Shown piece after piece: positions 44,629-52,159 of a DNA stretch of 64,000 nucleotides. Position 1 is the first letter of the stretch. Each line of letters opens with the position of its first letter. Source of the DNA: Apopatosoma sp963618495 (GTDB lineage Bacteria > Bacillota > Clostridia > Oscillospirales > CAG-272); NCBI GenBank assembly GCA_963618495.1, contig CAVESF010000003.1, forward strand, positions 1-64,000, read 5' to 3'. The position numbers and the translations under genes were made by a program. Under the pieces are notes generated by a model. It worked only from the letters and a program-made list of their open reading frames with translations. It did not search any database and was not told the origin of the DNA.

Positions 44629-45873
44629 ATGAAAAACTTTTTTACAGCTGTTATCGCATTGGCTCTCTGCATGGGAATGCTTCTCGGAGTTTCCTCTTGC
44701 GGGGCAAAAGTGAGGGCAACGGATTTGCTTTCACTTATCATGCCCAACACGGTGAGCGGCAAGGCAAGCGACGATAAGTTTGCCGCCGCATACACGGAAT
44801 TTGCCAAAAAGCTCTGCGCGGGATCGGATAACGGCGATGAGAATGTTCTCATCTCGCCGCTCTCGGTAATGCTTGCCCTCTCGATGACGGCAAACGGCGC
44901 CGACGGCACGACACGCTCCCAAATGGAGACTGTTCTCGGCGGCGATATTTCGCTCTCGGAGCTCAATGAGTATCTTTACAAATACGCAAAGAATCTCTAC
45001 AATGCGGATAACTGCAAGCTGAACATAGCAAACTCGATATGGCTTCGCGAGGGAATTGAAGTAAAAAATCCTTTCCTCCAGGACTGCGCCGACTACTATG
45101 CGGCACAGCTCTACCGCGAGCCTTTTAACCGGGCTACCGTGAATAAGATAAATCTCTGGGTTCGCGACAATACCGACAAAATGATAGACAAAATCATCGA
45201 CAGTATCAATGCGGATTCCATGATGTATCTGATAAACGCCATAGCTTTCGACGCAAAATGGGAGACGAAATTCGAAGACACGAAAAAAGATATTTTCACA
45301 AATTCAAAGGGCGAAAAGGAAAATGTCACATACCTCTGCGACGAGCGTCACAGCGGCTATTTCGAGCTCGACGGAGCAAAGGGAATAGCACTGGATTACA
45401 AGGGCGGCAGATACAGCTTTGTCGCTATTCTCCCGAATGACGCGGATGCCGACATAAACGGATATTTCACTTCGCTTGATGCGAAAAGTCTTATCACGGC
45501 GATAAAGAGTGCGAAAAATGACAGCACGGCAGTAGACCTGCGCCTGCCGCAGTTCAAATTCGATTATACGACGGAATTGGGTACTGTCCTCTCCAAGATG
45601 GGCATGCCGACGGCATTTACTCCCGCCGCGGATTTCTCAAAAATTTCCGATGAGCCGCTTGCCATAGGCAATGTGATACACAAAACATATATCGAGGTTG
45701 ATAAGGAAGGAACAAAGGCGGCAGCTGTTACTGCCATCGACATGAAGTGCACCTCGGCGGCTCCTGCCGAGAACCCGACAGAACTCTTTTTCGATCGTCC
45801 GTTTATCTTCATGATAGCGGATAACGAAACTGGAATGCCGATATTTGTCGGCACTCTTGCAACGGCAAAATAA
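44629..45873 (+). CDS. Serpin, membrane-anchored as a lipoprotein
   Basis: This 414-residue serine-protease inhibitor has a lipobox LGVSSC (Cys24) and a full serpin fold: NVLISPLSVMLALSMTANGA (helix B region), NAIAFDAKWETKF, then the hinge KEGTKAAAVTA and the closing FDRPFIFMIADNETG. The hinge is Ala-rich as in inhibitory serpins. By hinge counting, P1-P1' falls near the Thr-Ser pair in MKCTSAA, so target proteases with small-residue preference are expected; that is inferred. Bacterial serpins may protect the cell from host or competitor proteases. Confidence 0.93.
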   Translation: MKNFFTAVIALALCMGMLLGVSSCGAKVRATDLLSLIMPNTVSGKASDDKFAAAYTEFAKKLCAGSDNGDENVLISPLSVMLALSMTANGADGTTRSQMETVLGGDISLSELNEYLYKYAKNLYNADNCKLNIANSIWLREGIEVKNPFLQDCADYYAAQLYREPFNRATVNKINLWVRDNTDKMIDKIIDSINADSMMYLINAIAFDAKWETKFEDTKKDIFTNSKGEKENVTYLCDERHSGYFELDGAKGIALDYKGGRYSFVAILPNDADADINGYFTSLDAKSLITAIKSAKNDSTAVDLRLPQFKFDYTTELGTVLSKMGMPTAFTPAADFSKISDEPLAIGNVIHKTYIEVDKEGTKAAAVTAIDMKCTSAAPAENPTELFFDRPFIFMIADNETGMPIFVGTLATAK

Positions 45874-45898
45874 TATATGATACCCCCCCGCTTTGACG

Positions 45899-45939
45899 GC
45901 GACGGAACATATTTTTGCTCCGTCGCTGCTTTTATTTTT
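45899..45939 (+). terminator. Terminator after the serpin gene
   Basis: GCGACGGA/TCCGTCGC stem, 12-base loop, then TGCTTTTATTTTT. Confidence 0.85.
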
Positions 45940-45948
45940 AAAAAATAC

Positions 45949-45977
45949 TTGAAAAAATCCGATACAAGGTATATAAT
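45949..45977 (+). promoter_or_regulatory. Promoter for the flavodoxin-fold gene
   Basis: TTGAAA, 17 bases, TATAAT, 43 bases before the start. Confidence 0.75.
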
Positions 45978-46020
45978 AAAGGTGTAATAATGAAGAGAAT
46001 TTAACATACGGGGGAAAAAG

Positions 46021-46557
46021 ATGAAGGTACTTGTGATAGCGACAAGTCTGCGTGAAAACAGCAATTCCGATATGCTGGCAAAGGCTTTTCTGCGCGGCGC
46101 AGGGGATGCCGGTCACGAAACGGTTTACATATCGCTGAAAGGGAAGAGCATCGGCTACTGCGACGGATGTCTTTCCTGCCAGAAAACGGGCGTTTGTAAG
46201 ATAAAGGACGATATGGCAGAGATACTTGAACATATCCGTACCGCCGACGCGATAGCTTTTGCTACGCCTATCTATTATTACGAGATGTCCGGTCAGATGA
46301 AAACATTGCTCGACCGCGTAAACCCGCTCTATATAGCGGAATGCAATTTCCGCCGCGTATACATGCTCTCAACAGCCGCCGAGCATGTTGACAGCGTTCC
46401 CGACAGAGCGATAGCGGGGCTTTGCGGCTGGATAGAATGCTTCCCGAAGGCGAAGTTTGCCGGCTCTGTATTCAAGGGCGGCGTAAACGAACCGGGCGAA
46501 ATAAACGGAAGCAGGAAGATCATCTCCGCATACGAAGCGGGAAAATCGGTAAAATAA
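46021..46557 (+). CDS. Flavodoxin-fold NAD(P)H-dependent FMN reductase
   Basis: This 178-residue protein has the FMN-reductase start VLVIATSLRENSNSDMLAKAF, a CDGCLSCQKTGVC cluster typical of iron-sulfur flavoprotein relatives, and ATPIYYYEMSGQMKTLLDR as the second FMN loop. It is a single transcription unit. The substrate is unknown; quinones or disulfides are possible. Confidence 0.9.
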   Translation: MKVLVIATSLRENSNSDMLAKAFLRGAGDAGHETVYISLKGKSIGYCDGCLSCQKTGVCKIKDDMAEILEHIRTADAIAFATPIYYYEMSGQMKTLLDRVNPLYIAECNFRRVYMLSTAAEHVDSVPDRAIAGLCGWIECFPKAKFAGSVFKGGVNEPGEINGSRKIISAYEAGKSVK

Positions 46558-46573
46558 GATAAGAAGATAAGTG

Positions 46574-46602
46574 AAAATGCCGTGCAAAAGCACGGCATTT
46601 TT
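46574..46602 (+). terminator. Terminator after the FMN reductase gene
   Basis: AATGCCGTGC/GCACGGCATT stem, AAAA loop, then T residues. The relic IS terminus begins 14 bases later. Confidence 0.9.
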
Positions 46603-46615
46603 GGTAGCAGGCGGT

Positions 46616-46637
46616 GAATTATACTATCAAGTGCAAC
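46616..46637. mobile_element. Solo IS30-type terminus
   Basis: A 22-base sequence, beginning GAATTATACT and ending GTGCAAC, is identical to the outer end of the IS30 fragment at 63167. No transposase follows, and the sequence diverges immediately after. It is either a relic or a target-derived copy. Confidence 0.6.
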
Positions 46638-46687
46638 TTTTACAATCTCGTGTGCAGAGTCTTTATACAGAAAGGCAACTGATCTTT

Positions 46688-47824
46688 TCAGCGTTTTCTG
46701 CAAAAGCGCTGTTGCTCAACAATTCGTTGCTCTGTTTCGTTCCTGCCCATTTGTAACACCAACCGGGCGTGTGCTGTACAAAAAAACAGAATATCCGACA
46801 TAACAAGCGAGTCTTTGCAAACAGCTTTTGCCCATGCATGCATTTCGATGGCAGTATTCATCGCATTTTTGGCACAGAGCAGGGCTTCTGATATGCTTCC
46901 CTGACGAATGAGAAAATTGCACTTTGATGTATATGAAGTGATCAAATAACAATAAGGGTTTTTCTCAAATCCGTTTACTGCAAGCTCGGACGGATCGGCA
47001 TATATGCGTATCAGCTCTTTTGACGCACTTGTCATGTCATCCCAAGTCTGCAATACCTGCTCTCTTTTTGTCTCCGGATTTTCCGAAAGCGTTTTTGCGT
47101 GCTGAAATAAAGACATTGTATAGTCAAACATAAGGTGCTTGCAGGCTGATTCCGCTTTTTCGCAGGCAGTCACAGAGTCTCCCTTTGTTTGCGCGATTCT
47201 GCAAAGTGCCTTGTCTCTGATGCCGCACAAATCCGGTAATTTCATCGCAACAGCTACTGCTTCCTCAAACATCTCTTTAAGAAGCAAATGATTGATCAGA
47301 GAATTTTTAGCGTCAATTTGTATTTCGGGAAGCGTGCAGTTGTCACAAACGGAACGCAACATTCTGTAGCATTCAAGCCAAAGCTCGTCAAACCGTTCTT
47401 CGGGAATATCAAATTTTTTTCTGACACGCACTACATGCAAATAATCCTGAATGGCAAAAGCACATTTGACCTTTACAGCATAGTCAAGCGGGTATTTGTT
47501 CAAATATTTCTTGTACAGTTCGTATACAAGCAAATCTGCATTGTTTTCAGGCGAATTTACAGAATAAGTCGCCCAGATTTCTTTGACTTTGCTTTCGAGT
47601 TCTTCCTTATCCGCACATTCATTTGTTCCGACGCCAAGCAGGTAGTCGGTGGATACAGACAAAAGAGCCGCTAACGGAACGATTTGCGAAATGTCGGGCA
47701 TGGTATTATCGCATTCCCAATTAGATACGGACTGAGTAGATACGCCGATGTGGTCGGCAACAAAGGATTGCGATACTCCGGCTTCCTTACGAAGTGCTTT
47801 CAGTCGTTGTCTAAAACTATTCAT
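46688..47824 (-). CDS. Xre regulator with C-terminal helical repeats
   Basis: This 378-residue protein has an N-terminal Xre helix-turn-helix (residues 5-62: VADHIGVSTQSVSNWECDNT) and about 300 residues of helical, TPR-like sequence with no membrane segment. Such layouts resemble peptide-responsive regulators, though no peptide gene is evident. GGAGG precedes the ATG. The 3' end lies 50 bases from the solo IS30 terminus, so the extreme C terminus may have been altered. Its operator lies at 47850. Confidence 0.85.
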   Translation of the reverse strand: MNSFRQRLKALRKEAGVSQSFVADHIGVSTQSVSNWECDNTMPDISQIVPLAALLSVSTDYLLGVGTNECADKEELESKVKEIWATYSVNSPENNADLLVYELYKKYLNKYPLDYAVKVKCAFAIQDYLHVVRVRKKFDIPEERFDELWLECYRMLRSVCDNCTLPEIQIDAKNSLINHLLLKEMFEEAVAVAMKLPDLCGIRDKALCRIAQTKGDSVTACEKAESACKHLMFDYTMSLFQHAKTLSENPETKREQVLQTWDDMTSASKELIRIYADPSELAVNGFEKNPYCYLITSYTSKCNFLIRQGSISEALLCAKNAMNTAIEMHAWAKAVCKDSLVMSDILFFCTAHARLVLQMGRNETEQRIVEQQRFCRKR

Positions 47825-47849
47825 TATGTTCCTCCGTTTAAATTGTATT

Positions 47850-47867
47850 GAAACCGGCGCCGGTTTC
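47850..47867. promoter_or_regulatory. Perfect 18-bp palindrome, candidate operator
   Basis: GAAACCGGCGCCGGTTTC is a perfect GC-rich palindrome in an AT-rich gap, seven bases downstream of the minus-strand -10. It should lie over the transcription start of the 46688 gene and permit autorepression. Confidence 0.75.
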
Positions 47868-47874
47868 TGATATT

Positions 47875-47902
47875 ATTATAGCAAAATTTCAAAGAAAATC
47901 AA
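47875..47902 (-). promoter_or_regulatory. Promoter for the 46688 Xre gene
   Basis: On the minus strand TTGATT, 16 bases and TATAAT. Confidence 0.65.
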
Positions 47903-47961
47903 TATACTGTACCGTGACTTGCGGTATTACTCTGTTTGTATAATTCGTGGCGGTCAGCCCT

Positions 47962-48002
47962 TAAATTTTGCGTAGCAGTAGTCAAAGAAAAGCGGTCGAA
48001 AC
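47962..48002. repeat. Direct repeat, left copy
   Basis: TAAATTTTGCGTAGCAG, then CAAAGAAAAG, closely matches the copy that starts at 49194. The two copies enclose the 48124 Xre gene. Confidence 0.6.
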
Positions 48003-48046
48003 AACTGCGGGTTGTATGTTGCGCCTGAAAATAAACATTGCGGTTC

Positions 48047-48075
48047 TTGATATCAATGGTGAAGCATGGTATAAT
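48047..48075 (+). promoter_or_regulatory. Promoter for the 48124 Xre gene
   Basis: TTGATA (48047-48052), 17 bases, TATAAT (48070-48075). Confidence 0.8.
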
Positions 48076-48083
48076 GTAACCAA

Positions 48084-48097
48084 GATAAGCGCTTATC
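48084..48097. promoter_or_regulatory. Perfect 14-bp palindrome, candidate operator
   Basis: GATAAGCGCTTATC is a perfect palindrome eight bases after the -10, over the transcription start of the Xre gene. Confidence 0.7.
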
Positions 48098-48123
48098 AAT
48101 CTAAATGAAAGTGGGAACACAAT

Positions 48124-49197
48124 ATGCAAATAAATTTGAAAGACAAACTGCGTTCATTGCGCTTACAGAAAAATATCACACAAGAAGCACTTGCCAATCA
48201 TCTCGGCATTACACCGCAATCGGTCGGAAAATGGGAGCGTGGCGAAGGTTTTCCCGACATTACGCTCTTGCCGCGCATTGCATTTTATTTTGACATAACG
48301 GTGGATGAGCTTTTGTGCGTGGATCAGGTAAGAGTGGAAGAAGCAATTGCTGAATATGAACGGCAATCCGCCATCTATAAAAATAACGGTGAGAACGAAA
48401 AGAACCTTGAATTATGGGAACAGGCGTATGCAGAATTTCCGAACGATTGCCGCGTGATCGAAGGGTTGATGTTTGCTATAAACAGAGAGGCGGTCTATCC
48501 GTGTCCAAAGAACAAGGCAGAACGTATTATTTTACTTGGAGAGAAGCTTTTACAGAAAGCCACGGACGCAAGGCAAAGAGAAAACGCACTTCAGTGCCTT
48601 TGTTACACTTATGATGGCATTGACAAGGAAAAAGCTCTTTATTATGCAGATATGTGCGGCGGTTTTAATGTGACAAGGGATGAACTCCGGACAACTATTT
48701 TGGACGGTGAAGATGGGGTTGAGTCGTGCCAAAGCTATATAGACTCTCTGATCCACACGGCAGCAATGACTGCTTTGCGCATGACATCAAAAATTTCTTT
48801 TTCACATGAGGAAAAAATCGAGGCATTTCAGTTTGCCATTGACATTCTGGAGCGTTTATATGCAGACGGAAATGTGGGTTTTTATGCGGTTTACCTGTCG
48901 AATTATTACGCTATGATAGCTTTTGAGTACGCACAAATGCACGATTCGCAAAAAACGCTTGACGCTTTGACAGAGAGCTGTCGCTATGCGGTTATTGAAG
49001 CGAATCTGAAGGATATGGATTATACAGCGCCTATGGTGAATCGATTGAAGTACAAAAAAGCGAATACGTCCAAGAATTACAAAGGGAACGCCTGCAATCT
49101 CAGATTAAAAGCATTGGAAAACAGACAATTTGATTTTATCAGAGAGGGAGATGCATTCAGGAAACTCATCGCAATGCTGGAACAAAACGCAGAGTAA
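48124..49197 (+). CDS. Xre regulator with C-terminal helical repeats
   Basis: This 357-residue protein has an Xre domain (residues 5-66: LANHLGITPQSVGKWERGEG) and a long helical, TPR-like C-terminal region (NLELWEQAYAEFPNDCRV looks like one repeat). It is divergent from the similar 46688 gene but has a different operator, so the two are probably independently acquired rather than a recent duplication. AAAGTGGGAAC precedes the start. Its stop codon lies within the right copy of the flanking repeat. Confidence 0.87.
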   Translation: MQINLKDKLRSLRLQKNITQEALANHLGITPQSVGKWERGEGFPDITLLPRIAFYFDITVDELLCVDQVRVEEAIAEYERQSAIYKNNGENEKNLELWEQAYAEFPNDCRVIEGLMFAINREAVYPCPKNKAERIILLGEKLLQKATDARQRENALQCLCYTYDGIDKEKALYYADMCGGFNVTRDELRTTILDGEDGVESCQSYIDSLIHTAAMTALRMTSKISFSHEEKIEAFQFAIDILERLYADGNVGFYAVYLSNYYAMIAFEYAQMHDSQKTLDALTESCRYAVIEANLKDMDYTAPMVNRLKYKKANTSKNYKGNACNLRLKALENRQFDFIREGDAFRKLIAMLEQNAE

Positions 49198-49237
49198 ATT
49201 TTGCGGTGTAGCAGGCAAAGAAAAGGGTTTCCGAAAG
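49194..49237. repeat. Direct repeat, right copy
   Basis: TAAATTTTGCGGTGTAGCAG, then GCAAAGAAAAG, matches the 47962 copy with a few small gaps. The repeat includes the stop codon of the Xre gene. Confidence 0.6.
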
Positions 49238-49243
49238 TCATAA

Positions 49244-49357
49244 CCACCGGCAAAGCCGGTGGCTTGCACAGCCCTATAAGGGCATGGTACTGGCAGGGCT
49301 GAAAGCCCTCTGAAAAGTCTGACATTTGCAAATTTGCACTGCAGTCGCAAATGCGAC
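49244..49357. repeat. Cluster of four short hairpins
   Basis: Stems are at 49244-49262 (CCACCGGC/GCCGGTGG), 49271-49283 (GCCC/GGGC), 49295-49309 (AGGGCT/AGCCCT) and 49344-49357 (GTCGCA/TGCGAC). There is no coding potential. Together with the following elements they fill the 538-base gap to 49736. Confidence 0.65.
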
Positions 49358-49372
49358 AACAACTACTTTTCG

Positions 49373-49489
49373 CCTCCCTTGTGTAAAGGGAGGTGCCGAG
49401 CGACGCGAGGCGGAGGGATTGCAAAATTCACATGACAGAAACAATCCCTCAGTCGCCTGCGGCGACAGCTCCCTTTGCACAAGGGAGCC
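49373..49489. mobile_element. MITE-like inverted-repeat element
   Basis: The outer arms CTCCCTTGTGTAAAGGGAG and CTCCCTTTGCACAAGGGAG are inverted copies with one G-U-type difference, and each is itself a hairpin. The inner arms GGAGGGATTG and CAATCCCTC also pair, with a GTCGCC/GGCGAC hairpin between. I recognise closely similar elements as abundant in gut Clostridia genomes. It has no reading frame. Confidence 0.75.
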
Positions 49490-49530
49490 ACCGCTGCGGC
49501 GGGATTGCTCATCGGCAAAAGCCTTTCCGG

Positions 49531-49635
49531 AACCACCCTCTTAGCGGGTGGTTTTCGTAAGAACTCCTCCTTCGTCGGAGTTCTCTATACAAAAAGAAAG
49601 CGGCTTGTGCTGTAACTATGGCACAAGCCGCTTTC
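49531..49635. repeat. Three further hairpins
   Basis: Stems are at 49531-49553 (AACCACCC/GGGTGGTT followed by TTTCG), 49560-49584 (AGAACTCC/GGAGTTCT) and 49596-49635 (GAAAGCGGCTTGTGC and its exact complement). The last is a 15-base perfect stem. Confidence 0.7.
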
Positions 49636-49688
49636 CTGCCGCCATAGGATTTTTGCGAAGTGGCGGAGAAGCATCAATTATAAGCAGG

Positions 49689-49733
49689 AAATCAGCCGAA
49701 AGTGGGGCGAAAAGCCTCATTTTCGGCTGATTT
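49689..49733 (-). terminator. Terminator of the kinase-like gene
   Basis: A perfect 13-base stem (AAATCAGCCGAAA and complement) has an inner GGGGC/GCCTC extension. It begins two bases after the minus-strand stop at 49736; the plus side also has ATTTTATTA. Confidence 0.75.
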
Positions 49734-49735
49734 TA

Positions 49736-50389
49736 TTACTTGGTAAATCCAAAATATTCGGCAACCTCAGTTACTGTGGTATCTATGCTTGTATGGTCGT
49801 TCCAAATAATATTTTTAATATCAAGCTCGGTAACCCAATCCGGTATGTTCAATTCGACAGGCGTAACACATTCATAAGCACGCTCTATAACTCGTTGCTT
49901 TTCTTCATCGCTCAAATCTGTTCGCCTGGCAACAGCATCGCGTATATTTTCGTGATCCGGACGGTTAAACCAATCAAAAGCAGTACTTTGATTACAAAGA
50001 TGAACAGCATTTGTCGCAACCGGAGCAATCGCATAATAATCAATATCACCCTCGCAAATAATAACCTTATGCAAGGAAGAAAGTTGAATAAGCTCGGCAA
50101 CCATCATCGGCGTCATTTCTGCTACAAAATGCGTTTCGCGTTCTGCAATTACCTCTTTTGGCAGCTCCCAAAAGCTTTTGACGCCGTATTCTTTTTCGAA
50201 GTCACGACACATATAAGGTTGGTCAACAGGATTGGCTGATTTCATTTGACGGTTTCGGCTTTCGTCAGTACTGTAAATGTAAAATCCGTATTTTTCCTTC
50301 AAACGATTTGCTATGGTTGTTTTTCCTCTGCCCCAAATAAAATACACATTTTTTAGTTTGTTTTTTATAATGCTGTCTGCAATATTCAT
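49736..50389 (-). CDS. P-loop kinase-like protein with shortened Walker A
   Basis: This 217-residue protein resembles small nucleoside/shikimate-kinase-like P-loop proteins: NVYFIWGRGKTTIANRL at residues 14-30, then a STDE motif and a helical C-terminal half. The usual GxxxxGK spacing is not met because there is no Gly five residues before GKT, so the loop seems shortened. The substrate is unknown. It is flanked by the hairpin cluster and a tRNA. Confidence 0.7.
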   Translation of the reverse strand: MNIADSIIKNKLKNVYFIWGRGKTTIANRLKEKYGFYIYSTDESRNRQMKSANPVDQPYMCRDFEKEYGVKSFWELPKEVIAERETHFVAEMTPMMVAELIQLSSLHKVIICEGDIDYYAIAPVATNAVHLCNQSTAFDWFNRPDHENIRDAVARRTDLSDEEKQRVIERAYECVTPVELNIPDWVTELDIKNIIWNDHTSIDTTVTEVAEYFGFTK

Positions 50390-50483
50390 TGGTTACCTCG
50401 CACGTAAAGATATTAAGACGGGACATTCAAATACAATGAATAATCCAAACGTTTCTGCAAATAAGAACATTTTCGACTGATTT

Positions 50484-50558
50484 TGGTCGGGATGACAGGA
50501 GTCGAACCTGCTTGAACTTGCTCCCAAAGCAAGCGGGTAACCGTTACCCTACATCCCG
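50484..50558 (-). tRNA. tRNA-Pro (UGG)
   Basis: On the minus strand a 7-base acceptor (CGGGATG/CATCCCG), a D arm, an anticodon arm CTTGC-TTTGGGA-GCAAG with anticodon TGG, and a T arm with TTCGACT fold normally. Discriminator A and an encoded CCA follow. It is a single tRNA and not in a cluster. Confidence 0.95.
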
Positions 50559-50648
50559 ATATAACATGTTCACACCGATGCGGCATGAACATATTATATC
50601 AAAACATTTACCGATTGTCAATATCAGGCGGGAATTTCGCTATGATAA

Positions 50649-51383
50649 TTATTTTGCAATGAATTTATCCGCTTCCTGTCTGATGATATTTATATATGCA
50701 GGATCGGTATTTTCGGGTACAAAGGTAACATCTGCGGCATTTCTGCCGGTAAAGAATTTAAACCATACAAGGCCGATGGCATATCTGCCGTAATCAAGCG
50801 ACATGTGAAAACCGTCACGGCAAAGGGAAGTGCCTCCGTTTTTGTAATCAAACGGCGGTATGGCACGCAGATGCTGAATGAAATCGCCCGAGCCGATTAT
50901 CGGAAGCGAATGCTTTTGCGCCGCCTCGGTACTTGATTCCACGATAGCATGATACATATTCATCTGATTTTTCAGATAATATGCAAAATTTCCGTGAGAG
51001 GAATCTATCTCATAAGCCCATGTTCTGTGAAAAGCAATTTTTGCTTTGGGGCAGGCGGCTTTTACGGTATCGAGAACCGCTGTAAGATAGGGTTCATATG
51101 TTTCAATCTTTCCCGACAAACCGCTGACCTGCTGAACCGTCACATAATCCCATTCTTCACGCACGAGCGCATCAGGTATGCTGATTTTTTCGATGCAGTG
51201 CGTATTTTCTTCATAATCATAGGCAGGCGCATTTTCGACAATATTTTTTGCGTGCATTTCCAGACTGCAACCGCCGATATATAGATTGCGGACGAATAAA
51301 TTTTCTCCCGCGGAAGCGGCGATATCCTGAAGATAACGCGTCGCATCCTGTGAAAAGCTGTTTCCTATGGCTAAGATTTTCAT
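50649..51383 (-). CDS. DUF4886 SGNH-hydrolase-like protein
   Basis: This 244-residue protein begins MKILAIGNSFSQDATRYLQ, matching the DUF4886 family, where GNSFS replaces the GDS block and Ser9 may be the nucleophile. A C-terminal DGFHMSLDYGRY contains the likely Asp-x-x-His pair. There is no signal peptide. Its start overlaps the thyX stop (ATGA), so it is translated with thyX, although no functional link is known. Confidence 0.85.
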   Translation of the reverse strand: MKILAIGNSFSQDATRYLQDIAASAGENLFVRNLYIGGCSLEMHAKNIVENAPAYDYEENTHCIEKISIPDALVREEWDYVTVQQVSGLSGKIETYEPYLTAVLDTVKAACPKAKIAFHRTWAYEIDSSHGNFAYYLKNQMNMYHAIVESSTEAAQKHSLPIIGSGDFIQHLRAIPPFDYKNGGTSLCRDGFHMSLDYGRYAIGLVWFKFFTGRNAADVTFVPENTDPAYINIIRQEADKFIAK

Positions 51384-52159
51384 AATATGTACTCCGTTTG
51401 TTTTTTAGCCGAGAGAAGTTCACGCACTTCCTTTGCCTTACCGCAGGTCATTGCGCCCTCACTGCAGGCGCCGCGCAGGCATGCGGGTCCCGCGTTTTTA
51501 AAAAGATTAGGTGCGACATCACGAACAAGCATAAGCATTTCTCTTGCCAGTGCGCGGATTTCCCACTGGGCGCGTTCACAGCAACGCAGGGTGAAGAAAT
51601 TATAGAGCGAGCGCACATTCATCGTCATTATGATTTTTGTATCACAGGCGCCGGGAAGAACAAAGCGTGCATCTTCGTTTGCGAGCTTTTCGGCGGCGCG
51701 GCGGGCGGATTTTTCGTCTTTGCCCTCGGAGATGAGGCACTTTGTATGCGCTTCCGTCAGCATGGCGCGCAGGCTTTCATAATGGCGTGCGTCCTCCTCC
51801 ATGGCGGCGATGAATTCCGCTTTGGCTTCGGGTATTTTTTCTATTTCGGGCGGCAATATATAATCGAAATTTGCCTTTGAAACATATCGCTGGCTCTGTA
51901 CGGAATATGAAGCTATTCTGTGTCTGGTTATCTGCGCGAGCAGTGTTCTCGAAACGCCCTCTATGCCGAATGTAAACGAAGCGTGTTCCACAGGGCTTTC
52001 ATGACCGAGACTTGTCAGCATATCGAGAAAACTTTCTGTTTTTTCTGGAGTGAGGTTATCGAGCAAATCATCTATATTGCTTTTGGAATAGCAGAGCTTT
52101 GCCGCCGCCGCGACAATTTTATCCGCATGGGGTGTATAGGCAAGAAGTTCAACATGCAT
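51380..52159 (-). CDS. thyX: FAD-dependent thymidylate synthase ThyX
   Basis: ThyX makes dTMP from dUMP with FAD and methylenetetrahydrofolate. It is 259 residues with the signature RHRxxSxxxxSxR at residues 79-91 (R79, H80, R81, S84, S89, R91). The C-terminal part has the conserved RSLYNFFTLR motif. No thyA is seen here. It overlaps both neighbours: the TagA-type gene by 11 bases and the DUF4886 gene by four. Confidence 0.96.
   Translation of the reverse strand: MHVELLAYTPHADKIVAAAAKLCYSKSNIDDLLDNLTPEKTESFLDMLTSLGHESPVEHASFTFGIEGVSRTLLAQITRHRIASYSVQSQRYVSKANFDYILPPEIEKIPEAKAEFIAAMEEDARHYESLRAMLTEAHTKCLISEGKDEKSARRAAEKLANEDARFVLPGACDTKIIMTMNVRSLYNFFTLRCCERAQWEIRALAREMLMLVRDVAPNLFKNAGPACLRGACSEGAMTCGKAKEVRELLSAKKQTEYIL

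Noticed and set aside
49194..49735. CRISPR array in the repeat-rich gap
   Set aside because: The hairpins differ in sequence and spacing; there is no repeated unit with unique spacers and no cas gene.
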